Origin: Metallyticus violacea
Lineage: Eukaryota; Arthropoda; Insecta; Mantodea; Metallyticidae
Assembly: GCA_030762175.1 (NCBI GenBank)
Contig: CM060843.1
Location: forward strand, 27,796,501-27,860,500
Reading direction: 5' to 3'
DNA: 64,000 bases
The stretch's first letter is position 1, and each line of letters opens with the position of its first letter. The notes below the pieces were generated by a model. The model searched no databases. It had not been told where the DNA came from and saw only the letters and a list, made by a program, of their open reading frames with translations. Shown here in pieces: positions 12,476 through 24,926 of the stretch. A program made the translations under genes and the position numbers.

Positions 12476-12756
12476 TACATGTGTTTATGTGTTAAGTACG
12501 AAGACTGAAAAGAAACTTTGGCGAAAGCAAAATATATCTCTTCCTGTAGAGGTTAACAAAAATCCCAATATTGGTTTCTGAAAAATAAGAAGAAAAAAGC
12601 AGAAAAACAACATGAAATAAACCAATGAGAATAATATTTCAACTAAACCAAAGAAAGCGATATACGTTTTCGTAGTTCTGTTCGCAACCTTCTACAATAT
12701 TAGATAGTACATATGCTTGTATAGCACACACATAGTAGCATTTATCCGCTCCTAAT

Positions 12757-12832
12757 TCATCATTTCATTTTATGTATCGCCAGTGTACACCGCCTGGTTG
12801 CCTCAGTAGTGAAAACGGATGTTGCGCACTAT
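12757..12832 (+). repeat. SINE-B 3' fragment
   Basis: TCATTTCATTTTATGTATCG, then CCAGTGTACACCGCCTGG and CCTCAGTAGTGAAAACGG, match the 3' part of SINE-B in the opposite orientation to the copy at 36144. The tRNA-like head is absent. Confidence 0.7.
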
Positions 12833-12834
12833 AA

Positions 12835-14480
12835 AAATATCAAGCATTTAATAATTTACCTGTTTATTAACGATAATACCTTTTTCTCTATATGTAATAA
12901 AGAAGACTTTTGCAGCAGATTCTACAAATTAAAAACGTTTATCACTTCTACCATTTCCTCGTTCCAATACTAAAATGGTATTCATAAATAAAAATTACTG
13001 GCATAGAATGAAAATGGAAAATACTCTCTAGTGATTACAGATATATTTTATGATACCAAAAACAAAGTCCTTTTTAATAGAAACCATTATTTAAATTATT
13101 TTAAATGATATAAAGTCTGTAATTTTCCTTTGTATTGACTTTAGTTGTATTATAATCAGAAATTAACTTTCCATTACAACTATCATGTGAATACTTAACA
13201 TTAGCTCTTAACAATAGACGCCATCAAATGGCAGTTTTTCCACCGAGTATGTTAGGTTTTCGTTGTTACATTGCATTAAAACTGTTGCAATCTCTGTATA
13301 TACTGAAGTTCGAGTATATATTGGTTTGTTACATAATTTCGTTTTCATCTAAGTTCCACCTATTAGACTCCTGAGACTTCAGTTCCAGGTTTCCGAAAAA
13401 CATTCCTGCGACATAGGTCTCAACAATCAGGACAGCCTTTGGATAACTCAACGTGTATGACTAACTTAGATGCTTGGACCTTGCTTTGAATGCTCTCACA
13501 TATAAATAATGGAATTTACAAGATTCCAGAAAAATTGTAATATGTTATCGATAGCAATGGTCAAAATAAAGTTTGTTTACTGAAACATATTACACCCGCT
13601 TTGAATTCTACCCCTGATTGTTAGGCAACTTCTCTGTCGTCGCTGTGCTGGGTGTGTAATGTTCTCAGGTGATGTTAGTGACTGAAATTTAACGAAGAAG
13701 CGAGGAACCTTTGAAGTCAATAGTACATATTGAAAGGCCAGACGATCTAAGGGATAAACATATTTCTACGAAAAATAAGATTTAACCTTACACAGCACTT
13801 TCACTTTCACAGCGGATGCAATTGCATGTATAGAAAGCGGAATGCTGGTGACAAAAGGCAAATGCTTCCAAAAGCGTTACTCTTAGTTTTTAAATTTTCT
13901 TCACAGTATTCTCAACAATAACAAAATTTGAATAAAAGTTACAAATAAAAATTAACACCTTCCTACGGAGCAGCACATTATAAGATCCAGAATAGGAGAT
14001 GAGCAGTGGAGAAAACAAAATGTTACTATGAATTTCAGAACAGGAAATAAAAGACAGGGCGGATGCATAAAAAGAGACGGAATCAATCATGTTAGAATGA
14101 GATACTACTAAAAATGACATTATTAATTCCAAAACAAGTATATATACAAAGTAAAGACAAACTACATCGATTAATTACTGAACAACTTTAAATGGAATCT
14201 TAGTAAGAATGACACAAAAACTTCCACACTGCCTATTTCATTCCTTGACATAGTTTTATACTAATATTAATGTCCTTAAATGTATAACGTCCTTTATGTT
14301 AGTTATAAAAGTTAATGTGAAGGATATACATTACAGAAAAATCTGAAATATAAATAAATTCCAGTGTATAGTAAGCAAAAATTTTCTGCATATGTTACAA
14401 AGATACTGGTATCATTGGATACGAAAAGTCGATCATTAGTTTTAAATTTATTTCCTTATAATTTAAATATATATGTATGT
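12835..14480. other. no gene recognised
   Basis: AT-rich sequence without recognisable coding families or repeats from elsewhere in the window. Confidence 0.4.
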
Positions 14481-14486
14481 ATCTAT

Positions 14487-14531
14487 GTATGGATGGATGG
14501 ATGGATGGATGGATGGATGGATGGATGGATG
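14487..14531. repeat. (ATGG)n microsatellite
   Basis: About eleven ATGG repeats follow a TATG-rich start. They give a spurious WMDG protein repeat. Confidence 0.95.
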
Positions 14532-14773
14532 ATTTTGATTAACATTTGTACTGATGAACGAAGAAGTGTGTATAGTCACAATACACCAAGTGACGGAATT
14601 TAATATTGCTTATAATTTAAATTATTATAGCTTGATTACCTCTAAATAAATAATGATACATATAAATCTGCAGCATATGTAGTCCCATAATGCCAAATGA
14701 AAAATGTAAAGCTTTTAAATTCTCTAGATTACATATTAACGCTGGCCGAATATTATGAATTCACCGACAGGGA

Positions 14774-15118
14774 GGTCGAGGTCTTAATGGTACGGATTTG
14801 AATACATCACCTCACACATGGATATCTTAATTGTAGGGATTTGAGTACGTTATCTCGTACATGGAGATCTTAATTGTACCGATTTGAGTACGTTATCTCG
14901 TACATGGAGATTTTAATGGTACGGACTTGAGTACGTTACCTCGTACATGAGAACTTAGTGGTACGGACTTGAGTACGTTACCTCGTACATGGAGATTTTA
15001 ATGGTACGGACTTGAGTACGTTACCTCGTACATGAGAACTTAGTGGTGCGGACTTGAGTACGTTATCTCGATCATGGAGATCTTAATGGTAAGGACTTGA
15101 GTACGTTACCTCTTTTAT
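14774..15118 (+). repeat. 43-bp tandem repeat, eight units
   Basis: Units read TAATGGTACGGACTTGAGTA then CGTTACCTCGTACATGGAGATCT, spaced 42-43 bp apart. Outer units are more diverged than inner ones. Units ending GAGAACTT alternate with units ending GAGATTTT in the middle, which suggests amplification of a two-unit block. Each unit carries a GTACG/CGTAC inverted pair. Confidence 0.9.
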
Positions 15119-16840
15119 GAAGAGAAATGACAATACAAAGCCGGAGTCATATTTATTTCGCAAATAAAATATTTTTCTAAGAAATCTTGCATTCCTTAAT
15201 TATATTCCTTCTATGCTGTGCATAGAATCAATATTATTGTTGCCTATTAAGAATTGTTAAATGCCGTAACATAGTTCACATAATATATTACATTTCATAT
15301 GCATGAGCATTTTGCTAGTTTTGGCAACATTTCTTTACAATCAATAGTTCTTAAGGTCTCTTATGAGTCTGCGTCATAGGAAAGTTGGTTTGAAAGAAAT
15401 TCTTGAAGACATCTCTCTAATGCTATGCTGGTGGCAATTTGAGAACTCGCTCCTACCCTTCTATGGCCAAAAGCATATCTATCGTCTCGTTATTACCAAA
15501 TCGATACCTTTTGCACTATGCATATGTGCTGAAACAGTCATGTAACTCACTTAGGCGTCTATTGTGTCCGAATTGTCGCTTTCCCTGTCTAGGTACATTA
15601 GAAGGCATTACTGTCAAATAAGCCGCACCTAAGGATTTTGCGTCATTTACCTGAAAAATAGCCTAACTTTAAAACTTAGTTTAGTGATCCTTTCCCTATT
15701 AATTGTAGTAATAATCGTAGCAGTGGATTAATTTGATAATCTTTATTAACAGGTTGGATAATGCGTAATATCAACTTCCTCATGAGTTTTTGTACCAACA
15801 CTGGAAGTCAGCCCTTCTACAGGGGACAGAATCTGACCACCTTAATACCAAAATACCGAAGGTCAACATTAATAAACCGCTGGTTCTACTAGTACTTTCC
15901 AAGTAGTGGGCGCTTGTAAAGCTAGAGCAAACGAAACTGAACTCCGTTCATGATGCAGAGCCCAGCAATTTGTTTGTTCAAACCGTGGCTGGAAGACAAG
16001 GCTGAGCAAACACATATTTTACACAAATCAATGGAAGGAAGGTGCGGTTGGAAACTCCACTAATTAGCCAAACAAGGCTCCCTCTGTGCAGCAAATTGAA
16101 ATGCGGGAACTTGCTCTGTAAGAACTTCAACCAGAAAACTGCACACAAATTTCACTTTCTCCTCCATATCTTTACTAGTAACTGTGTCAAATAGTTTTTA
16201 TATAAGTTAAAATATTCAACCACACCATATAGGAAGACACCTCTGTGACTATTTACTTATCTGGGTAAATGATGAGTCTGTTCCATCTTTCGCAGCAAGG
16301 GCACGATTAAAGAAAAATATTTATACACTCAAACTAATTCCTAATATAACCGCGATTCTGATATTTCAATATCATAGCAAGGAATAATGCATTTCTTCGA
16401 TAGTCAGACACGGCTAAAACCACATAGACAACAATACCATGCTGTTTAGCAAACTAAACCAAGAAATTATTAATAATATTATTAAATTGCCCAAATAACT
16501 TTGTATACAATGCTTTTGTTTGAAGTGGCTTAAAGGTGGTGTAATGTTGTATGTGGTATTGTGTATACGCTGGGACATTTCAACTTTGACTTCAACAGCA
16601 GTTGATAACATAATATTTGAAATTATAATTTGATAGAATAACGTTGCAAACAGAGGCATCATAACTTAACAACAGTTATCGTAAACTACTTAATAAAAGA
16701 AAGAAAAAAAGCTCAAAGCCCACCAGGATCTCCTTCCTAAGTTTGCTGAGGTTCTCTAAAATTGCTGCAGTTAGTCCTTTCCCAACTTACTATCTCATTT
16801 CACATGTATAGTTTGTCCAAATGAGTGAGGCTTTTTTCTG
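15119..16840. other. no gene recognised
   Basis: No domain, tRNA or known repeat seen. Overlapping frames at 15363-15621 are open only for about 60 residues each and contain no recognisable motif. Confidence 0.4.
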
Positions 16841-16849
16841 TAATGATTT

Positions 16850-17420
16850 ATTGGTTAGAACATATGAACTTATAGGAAATAAGAGTGATACATGGGTGCC
16901 ATATTCGCTACACATAGTCACCTTGTCTGCTAAGCAAGTGTCTCAGCGCGTCACAAGGCTATGGATACCCTGAGTGAAGAACGTCTATACTTGACTGCGG
17001 AACAAATCTTCAAAGAAACGGACTCCTCTCTGCTTGGTAACGCAGCATATGCTCCTTGCCAGCACCCGTTTGCCGAGCCTTCTACTCCTCAGGAAGATGC
17101 TTGGGAACGTACTGCGCGCAAACCTTGTGGTATCCCAACCGTCGATAAAGAATGGTACGAACAGTTCCCTCATTCAATGACAAGGTTTCTGCGATCTCAC
17201 GAGTGGTGATTCGGCGATGTCCCCTTACAAGGTTGTTTACAGCTTCAATTGATTCTTCGGTGATGGTTAAGTGAGCATGACCAGGTCTAGGCCTGTCCTC
17301 AGTGCGCACACGCCCGTTGAACTCGTGTGTTCATCCATGAACAATGCATTCCCATCGCATTGTTCATACTACGATACATTTCAGCTCCAATAACATTTGG
17401 CTTAAAAGTTGAATTACTCC
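16850..17420 (-). pseudogene. mariner-like transposase remnant, lineage B, N-terminal part
   Basis: On the minus strand 17309-17082 encodes RTEDRPRPGHAHLTITEES, then TTREIAETLSLNEGTVRTIL, then KVCAQYVPKHLPEE. This is the paired helix-turn-helix and linker of a mariner-type transposase, in a lineage distinct from mariner-A. After KHLPEE a stop interrupts. Downstream frames give degraded text such as SRQGDYV that resembles the family C-terminus, so the catalytic core is deleted. The open plus-strand frame at 16961-17209 is a shadow. Confidence 0.65.
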
Positions 17421-17558
17421 TCGCTGGGCTCATTTGGTAGAATCCAGTTGTGTACATATTAGTTCAACGTTCTTCTGTACAAGTGAGCAACGCACTGCGC
17501 TGTCAGAACATACCAGTCTGCTTTCTTACATACAACGCCACCTACCAGAGCATGCACA

Positions 17559-17586
17559 AAGATATATATATATATATATATATATA
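17559..17586. repeat. (AT)n microsatellite
   Basis: A simple TA run. Confidence 0.95.
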
Positions 17587-17804
17587 GTCGCAATCAGTGG
17601 AAAGGACGGAAAGTGAAAGCGGCTATTCTCAAAAAAATACAAATGGAAGTCAATGAAAGATAGCAAGATGCCCATATACTTAAAAAGGAAGCAATCGGTT
17701 CCATGAAAATTGTCACTTAACGGGGTAAGTATAAGCATTGCTCAAATGAATCATATTGATGTTTTTAAACGAACATAATATGCCGCTACCCTTCAGGAGT
17801 TTGT

Positions 17805-18000
17805 TCAACGCCGCAAGGAGAGCGATCTAGACATGATGGTGTGCGTTAACATTGAGCATAAGTACATCTCGTTACAGTTTTCAGGTCGTCTGATTTTGAC
17901 GGCCCTTCGGAGGTTCTGTAAGTAACGTTCAGCGTTTATCGTCACACCTTCTTTGCACCAAATTTGAATCACAATCCGTTGTGAGCATCCATTACACACA
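17805..18000 (-). pseudogene. mariner-like transposase DDE-region fragment
   Basis: Minus-strand reading gives IQIWCKEGVTINAERYLQNL followed by RRAVKIRRPE. This matches the region between the first and second catalytic Asp of a mariner transposase. The following HDNA motif is not preserved. It lies on the same strand as the fragment at 17420-16850 but upstream of its DNA-binding domain, the wrong order for one element, so it is either a second insertion or a rearrangement. Confidence 0.5.
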
Positions 18001-19700
18001 ACTGTTTCCTCTACTCAGCAGAACCTGACTCACAGCTGACCACATTCTGTGCTGTTACAACAGATACCAGACTATGCCGTGCTGCCACCTCTTGTCCGCC
18101 CCATCAACTATTGGTAGTGTTGATAACGTTGTCTATTATGCTTCTTTTGAAGAACTCTTTATACTCGTACAACAATACACCTTTGAATTTAACAATATTT
18201 AATATTTGGAACTTATAAATTGGAAGCGATTACGCGCATACTAATCTGACATATACACATCTTAATGTTTGAGGTTATAAAAATAATATTGCATTACTTA
18301 AAACTACACTCGATTTCATAACCATCACAGGAGGTGACCATAAAGCACCTATAATATCACGCGATGAGAGATTATATAAATATAAAGGGGCATAATTTAA
18401 CAAACTTTTCCAAGGTCTGCTTAACATTTTCAATTTGCTCTTGCATTTATATTGTACGAAAGAATTTGTCACTCCAAATTTTCCTGCAAATGAAAAATAC
18501 AGTTTAGTTATACAAATTTAAATATGATAATCAAATAGAATCTATGGTTTCCAATATGTTAAAGTAGGGAGATTAGAAAAAACGAACAGAAGATAACATT
18601 GTCACCGCATACTTCATCACTTACGCTGCGAAGGTTCAGGTTTGTCAAAAGACTATGTATAATGCGGACTAAAATCCCTATTAACACACGTATTTTAATT
18701 ACATCAGAAGACGTCATTCATTTAGTATAGGTATTAAAATGAAATTTGTAATTGAAAGAATTAGGATGATCGTGCCCATCGAAGATAAAAGAGGAAAGAT
18801 AATCGGAATTATAGACATGAGAGTATAAAGTGTTTCAGTTCTCAATTCAATGCTAACAAGATGCATATACCTTTCCTAGATAAACTTTCCAAATATTACT
18901 GCCATTGAAGGTGTGTTTACAAGTGATTTTAAATTACAGTTTGGAGTTCCAAGGACAGTTTCTTGTTCATACGCTGTCAGATATAAACGACTGCAGTAGC
19001 AGCGGACGTAGTAGCACATAAATTGAACATAAAAGTTAAATTGATCACACTAGGGCAGATGCAAGACACTTCCAACTGATTTCTTAGGGAAGCAAATCAC
19101 AAAGTGTTATGACTAAAGGCCAGAATATCTGTTGACACATGATTATCCTCTTTCAGAATGTGAATCTCCTTAAATACGTTACAGTTATGCATAAAAATCC
19201 ACGTTACAGGACACAATTTCTTGCCTTGTAGGGACTTTATGTGCTTATAGTGAGGAACGAAAATCCATTATTGCTAATGCTAATAATAAAATGGTTTCCT
19301 GTTCAGCAAAGTGGAATTGGAAAATTTTAAGGAACTTAATGTATTGGAAAAACCGTTCAAACAAGGAGTTGTTCAAAATAAAAATTCGCTTGGCTCCAAA
19401 TACAATTTGATGGTCCAATGACTATTAGAGAATAAATCATATAATCATATAATCCTAGATAAGCGCATATACAAGTGTAGAAACCAAAAGTTATTTGTGT
19501 ACATTTCAAGTTTATAAAGTACTGTTCCATACGTGTAAAAATATTCCAGTGTAAACAGTTATTTTCTATGAATGTCTACCACATTAATAATGTATTCGCA
19601 CCTATGTTTATAGTATATTTTTGTAGCATCTGAAGACAACTTGGATTTTAAAACACCAGAGAAGTGCAACATTCAGAAAATTATAATGAAGATAAGAGAT
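18001..19700. other. no gene recognised
   Basis: AT-rich, short open frames only. No repeat family of this window is recognisable. Confidence 0.4.
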
Positions 19701-19701
19701 A

Positions 19702-20937
19702 AGAGCGAGGCCTATAAGTTTCCGGTCTTGCCAATAAGGATCATCGCTTTCACAAAACCCTCATCTAGTGCCATACCTTATCTGTTTAGTAAATAATTGC
19801 AGCTGCAACTTCCTCTAAAATATAGTTTCATAAAGAAGGGTATGTGTAGAAGTATGTGACATGTTCGAAATGGAGTATCGAGCTGTTATTAAGTTCTTTA
19901 CAAAAGAAGGATTTGCTCCAAATTAAATTAAACAGCGATTGGACCGTGTATATGGGGAAGCATCCCCCTCATATTCTACCGCAAAAGAATGGGCCAAACT
20001 TTTTCGAATGGGTCGAGAAAGCATTGAAGACGAAGAGCGTGCAGGTCGGCCCTTAGAGGTGGTCACTCCTGAAAACATCGCTCGTTCTTGTGGAACAGAA
20101 ATTATGGAAGACCGGCGGTTCAAAGTTACTGAAACAGCAGCAAGGCTGGGCCTTTCTAAAATAACAGTCATTCGAATTATTCATGAACATTTAAACATGA
20201 ATAAGGTTAGTGCAAGATGGGTGCTTAGACTTCTTTCTTCAGTCCAAAAGCAGCAACGAGTCATCTGTTGTCGTTTTTGAAGCTCTGATGTGGCACGAAA
20301 GAAAAGTTCTGCAAACCGTTACAGGATAAAATTATGGTCCTCTACTATGATCTCTTGTTCAAAAGAGAATAAATGGAGTGACGTAAATCGGCCGAAGCAC
20401 CACCTCAAAGGACCAAGGTCACTCAGTCAACCAAGAAGATCATGGCCACAATCTTTTGGGACTGAGAAGGAATACTCTTCATTGACTTCAAGGAGAGGAA
20501 CTCCATAGTAAAAGGAGTGTACTATGCTGCCATACTGTACAGACTACGTGCTTTCATCACAGAGAAAAGATGAGGAAAGATGAGTGATGGTGTGCATTTT
20601 CTTCACGACAACGCGCCTGTGCACACTGCTCTTGTTGCAAAGGAAGCTGTGAAAAAATGTGATTTGAAGGAGATCGACCATCTAGCCTACAGCCCAGTGA
20701 CTATTTGCTCTTCTCAAAAGAACCTTTGTGGAAGGAAAGTTATGTATTACAAAGTGATGGATGCTGTTTATGCCCACTAGGTGAACAAGGCTTCTGACTA
20801 TTTTGAAATGCTAATTCAAAAATGTGAGAAGTGTCTTGCAATAAAGAAATGGTAATTATATTGAAAAGTGAAATATAGTTTTTGTCTTTATCATACCAAG
20901 AAAATGGTTAGACCGGAAACTTATGGACCTGACCTCA
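19702..20937 (+). mobile_element. mariner-A copy 2
   Basis: Ends CCTATAAGTTTCCGGTC and GACCGGAAACTTATGGACC are inverted copies, with TA at 19700-19701 and 20938-20939. At 1236 bp it is close to the full length of the family. Confidence 0.9.
19860..20870 (+). pseudogene. mariner-A transposase, copy 2, inactive
   Basis: MFEMEYRAVIKFFTKEGF starts at 19860 and meets a stop at once. The DNA-binding region reads on from 19939 (VYGEASPSYSTAKEWAKLF, RLGLSKITVIRIIHEHLN). The first catalytic motif FWD is followed by a stop (near 20460). HDNAPVHTALVAKEAVKKC is intact near 20607. A 13-bp deletion between two CCCAG copies near 20690 removes DLAP and shifts the frame before the third catalytic Asp. It retains the most complete helix-turn-helix of the four copies. 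Confidence 0.85.
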
Positions 20938-20939
20938 TA

Positions 20940-22082
20940 AATATCAGTATATTATAATACATTCTAATATTTTTGTGTTTTCTAACAAATTATTTGTTGT
21001 GCTATATTTACACCAATTTAAAATAAATTTACCTTCATATGAAAATGCTGCCAGATATTGCTATTTTTGTTAAGTACCCTGATACAACGTTGTTACTTCT
21101 AGAATACACAAATGCTGCTTTTATTCAAAGTACTACTGCAAAATGTTTAATAGTGTCGCCCTATTTATAAATATTGGGTGAAAGAGAAATTAATGGTTTT
21201 ATATAAAATTATGTTTTCTTCCGTAAAAGATATTTTTGGTTGGTTACAACGCCGTTTATGATTCAAGTATGAAAATATGTATAATAGCTAATTAACAATA
21301 TAGCAAAGTTTATATTTTATAGTGGCTGACCTTAGCATATTGACTGGCTGACGAAAACAAGTGTTAAAACGTCACGCCACTCCTGTGCCTGTTTTGGAAA
21401 CCATCTAGCCTGTGGTAACATGTGGATCCGTAGGTAATTCGCAGCTTAGTGTCACTATGCCATCTGTTATTCTGTCGGCTCAAAAATACCGCAGTTTGAA
21501 GTCACACATTCAGAAAACTACAAACCCCATTCTCTGCATTTACTCATGACCCAACCTAAATTAGCTGAAGGTCATTTAAGATAACCAAGAAGATCGTAAA
21601 AATAAATTTAAAAATGAGGGCATTTTATACTTAAAGTAATCAAAGCAATGAGTTATACTGAACATAACTACAATTTACTTATGACAGGATATATGTAGAA
21701 GTAAAACAGTTTTAAACATGTTGCCTTGTTTTGCAATCACATGTGTTGTACGGACATAAGTGAGATATTAAAAAAGTAAAAACAAAATTTTCTCCCTACC
21801 TTCGGAAAAGAAAAAGCACGTAAAGTCTGTGGCGAAAGTGAAATCTGAGATGAAAGTTTACGATATTTCTTAAATTATAACGTGGGCATATTAGTCCTGT
21901 ATCTTACTTGGAAATGAGGGTGCACCGTAACTTGTGCTTAAAAGACAACTGCACATAACCCAGTTGAAGAGGATGGGCTTACAAATGTCCCTTATTTCAG
22001 AGAGAATTTCAGATACGCTAAGATCACATCTTTTGCACATTAACTTTCTATAACGTCACGCATTTGGTTTTGGGGGGGGGGG
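20940..22082. other. no gene recognised
   Basis: AT-rich sequence. A G run at 22073-22082 immediately precedes a SINE-A copy. Confidence 0.4.
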
Positions 22083-22366
22083 ATTGGTTTATTCACGGAC
22101 GCTCTTTAACATCTCAGGTCATTAGCGTCCCACTCAATTCAGAGAGTGAAACGGTGGACAAGTTTTGCTCAGTGGCCTCTCTTTCAGGCTTGAGGTTCTT
22201 TTTCGTGCCTAAATGTACGACAGGGGACCCACGGCTTTACTTCCCTTCTGAAGGAAGGCATACTTAGGATTTTTACGCCCGAAAAAACCCATCGATCCTG
22301 GCCGGAATTGAACCCGGGATCTTGGGTTTACGAGGCAAGTATACCACTACACCACCAGGACCGACA
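22083..22366 (-). repeat. SINE-A copy
   Basis: Read on the minus strand it starts at the acceptor stem GGTCCTGGTGGTGTAGTGG and continues through a B box near 22310 to the body and an AATAAA-like tail. The 5' acceptor strand GGTCCTGG pairs with CCAGGATC after the B box, as in a tRNA. The open frame at 22064-22267 is SINE body, not a gene. Confidence 0.85.
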
Positions 22367-23269
22367 CAATTTTTAGTGAAGGAATATGCGCGCTCGACGT
22401 GGATGTGACAGACCAGTTGGATGTAAATTCTTTACCACATCATTTGCATTGTGTGGCGCATTTAGGCGGAATATTAGGCGGAATTACGCGACAGTTTTCT
22501 ACCTTGTATGTATGAAAAGCGGGCGTTTAACCATCTTCAGTCTGGTCCTCGAGCAGTGTACTTTACGGTGCCCCATGAGTGCAACACCACCAATTCAGGA
22601 TATTTCCCAGGCACTAAATTTAATATTACGTTTCAGTCGATTATGTGCATTCAATCTGCGGTGACCTGATTACTGTTGGATCCATCAAAACTGCAGAATA
22701 GAAGCCAGTGAGTGAGTTGAGCACCAGACGACCAGACTGGTACGATATGTTTCGAAACCTTGATATTAAGACAAGAGGCCAAGACTCAAATAAAATGGCT
22801 ATGGTAAACAAAAAAGTGAAGGCTGATCGCTAACATGATCATTCTCCGCTCTTGAAATGCAACAGAAATTAGTTTTACTTTGGAATAGACAGCACTGTGT
22901 GATATCAGGAAGAAAAACAAATATTCGCGTTGCTTCTGCGAGAGTTTTCAGGAAAACCATACATGTCGATCAACGAATATAGAGATGGTATGCACTTTCA
23001 TAGGCTAGAGTTGGTAGACAATTGTGCGTAGGTAGTACGTTCTTGCAAGAAGATTAAGCACGCTACCTAAAAGTAAGTCTTTACTCGCGCACCAATGATC
23101 GGACTGCACAGATACACATGTAGAGCATGAATAGTGGGCGGAATCTGCCATCCTGGGTGATGCTGCGAACGTACCTTCTCACCGCTGCATCTAGCATGCT
23201 GATGACGTGGTTGATGGGAGATAACATATTCCAAAAATATTATTTTACAACAGTGAGTCAATTTCTCAC
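22367..23269. other. no gene recognised
   Basis: Slightly GC-richer than neighbours. The frames at 22386-22664 and 23067-23276 have no recognisable motif. Confidence 0.4.
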
Positions 23270-23645
23270 CTTTCAATTATCAGGCCCTTCAAGGATTGAA
23301 CCTTGGTTCAATTCGTTTTATTTTATCTCAAAATGTTTATGGTTCCTCAACGAAAAGTTAACTTTTGTGGATGACACGAACATTTGTTTTAACCCTTCAC
23401 AAGGAATTAACTCTATTTTTGTAAACACAAAACATGTTATTAGAGGTGGAGACCAGTAATTTGCTTCGTCTTAATTCTGAGAAAGCCCAGTATTTAATTT
23501 TTACTTATTGTGATGCAGGTGTAACAAATGGTAAGTGTATGAAATATGTTGGGTTAGATTGTTACAAGCACATTCAATATCTGGCATTGTGCAAAGAAAT
23601 TAATTTATTAAGAGGGTCGAGACTTTTAGATGTTTTTGCCCCATC
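23270..23645 (+). pseudogene. LINE reverse transcriptase fragment
   Basis: Frame 1 reads LSGPSRIEP and then LTFVDDTNICF near 23356-23388, the FxDD catalytic motif of non-LTR reverse transcriptases. After a frame change LLRLNSEKAQYLIF (near 23460-23502) matches the conserved block that follows it, and KCMKYVGL (near 23532) the next. Order and spacing agree with jockey/CR1/RTE-type elements. The endonuclease and most of the fingers are missing and one frameshift separates the blocks. The lineage cannot be settled by eye. Confidence 0.5.
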
Positions 23646-24463
23646 ACAACCATGGTGCTTCACTTTGGCTCAACCAATGTTTCTGCAATGAGGCTGCTTG
23701 TATTGCAAAAATACATATTTATATTCCCATCCCGCAGTCAATGCAAGTCAAATTTTCTTAAGTTAGGTATTAAGATTGTACTTGTTTCTTTATATTTCAA
23801 TGTCGTGTGTGTATTAAAAAGTATTTGCACAATTATAATAGACATACGAATGATTCAGGTCTCTTTAGATGTAGTTAGGAGCAAACTCCATAAGACGTCT
23901 TATTATATTTCCATTAAATTGTTCTACGCTCGTCCGACAAATGTTGCCTCTTAAAAGTTTTAGGAGTGGAATGAAGCAGTTACTTCTCAGTAATTGTATA
24001 ATTACATCAAAGATACATACTTTAAAATTTTAATTGAGAAAATGAAGTTGTAAGGTGAATTTTAGTTTTAACTAACACGTATTATTTACATTTGATTGGT
24101 AGCTGAAAATATTATTTGTTTTTATTTTATATCCTGTAAATTGGCTTTATACTGTATTTAATTATTATAGTACACTCGATTTGTTTTCAAGTGTTTCCGC
24201 ACTTCTGTACTTTTTGGGACGCACTCCGTTGACAGAAGCTTCACCCAGTTAAAGTATTGCATAGGCACAGGCAGCATTCCGCTTTTAAAATAAACTCTAG
24301 AACCATAATAAGTGATCAATAACTACATCTCAGCAAACAATCGATACAAATCTAACAGCTGAGAAAGTCTAGCTAGTACCTTTATTTTGATCGACTGAGC
24401 GTTAAAGTATCAGAATGTCTTAGAATATATTAACATGGATGGAGTAGATCGCAATAAGCAATT
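23646..24463. other. no gene recognised
   Basis: AT-rich. I see nothing attributable to a gene or repeat family. Confidence 0.35.
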
Positions 24464-24720
24464 TTAATATTTTGGGTGATGATATTTCTGAATTGTGATA
24501 ATGGCATAAATTACAACATAGCTAAATTTCAATACACAAAATGGATCACATGAAAGTACCACCACAAATGTATCTGAAACGAAAGGCGCTATTGAATGTG
24601 CTGTTTTCAACGAAATAAAATTCAGACAGAGATCCATAAATGCAGCCCATACAAAGATTCCAACAATTATTAAAATGTGTATTGCTAGCATAAAGTACAA
24701 TTTTCCAATAAAACAATGCC
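24464..24720 (-). other. segment with a diverged paralogue at 50880-51070; hydrophobic frame
   Basis: The minus frame 24700-24464 reads ILIIVGIFVWAAFMDL and then SIAPFVSDTFVVVL. The segment at 50880-51070 reads FLIIVGNFVSATLMSS and SIAPFLSEIFVW in the same direction, with stops. The shared protein-level pattern suggests both descend from one coding repeat or from a membrane-protein exon. I do not recognise the family. Confidence 0.4.
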
Positions 24721-24926
24721 TTTGACGTTAAGACAATAAAATTGGATGAGATTAGAGTGTCAATTGGAGCAGTATTTCCTAGCTCCAGCGATTAGGGATG
24801 ATATAAAATAGTATATTTAATTGATGAATCCTAAACATTAATCAGTATAATTAAAGAAAAAGTCTTAGACATGCCTCAGAGAGTCTGTATCATACATTAG
24901 TGCAGTAACTTTGCAAAATTATATAA

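Noticed and set aside
16961..17209. 82-residue plus-strand frame
   Set aside because: It is antisense to the mariner-B DNA-binding domain.
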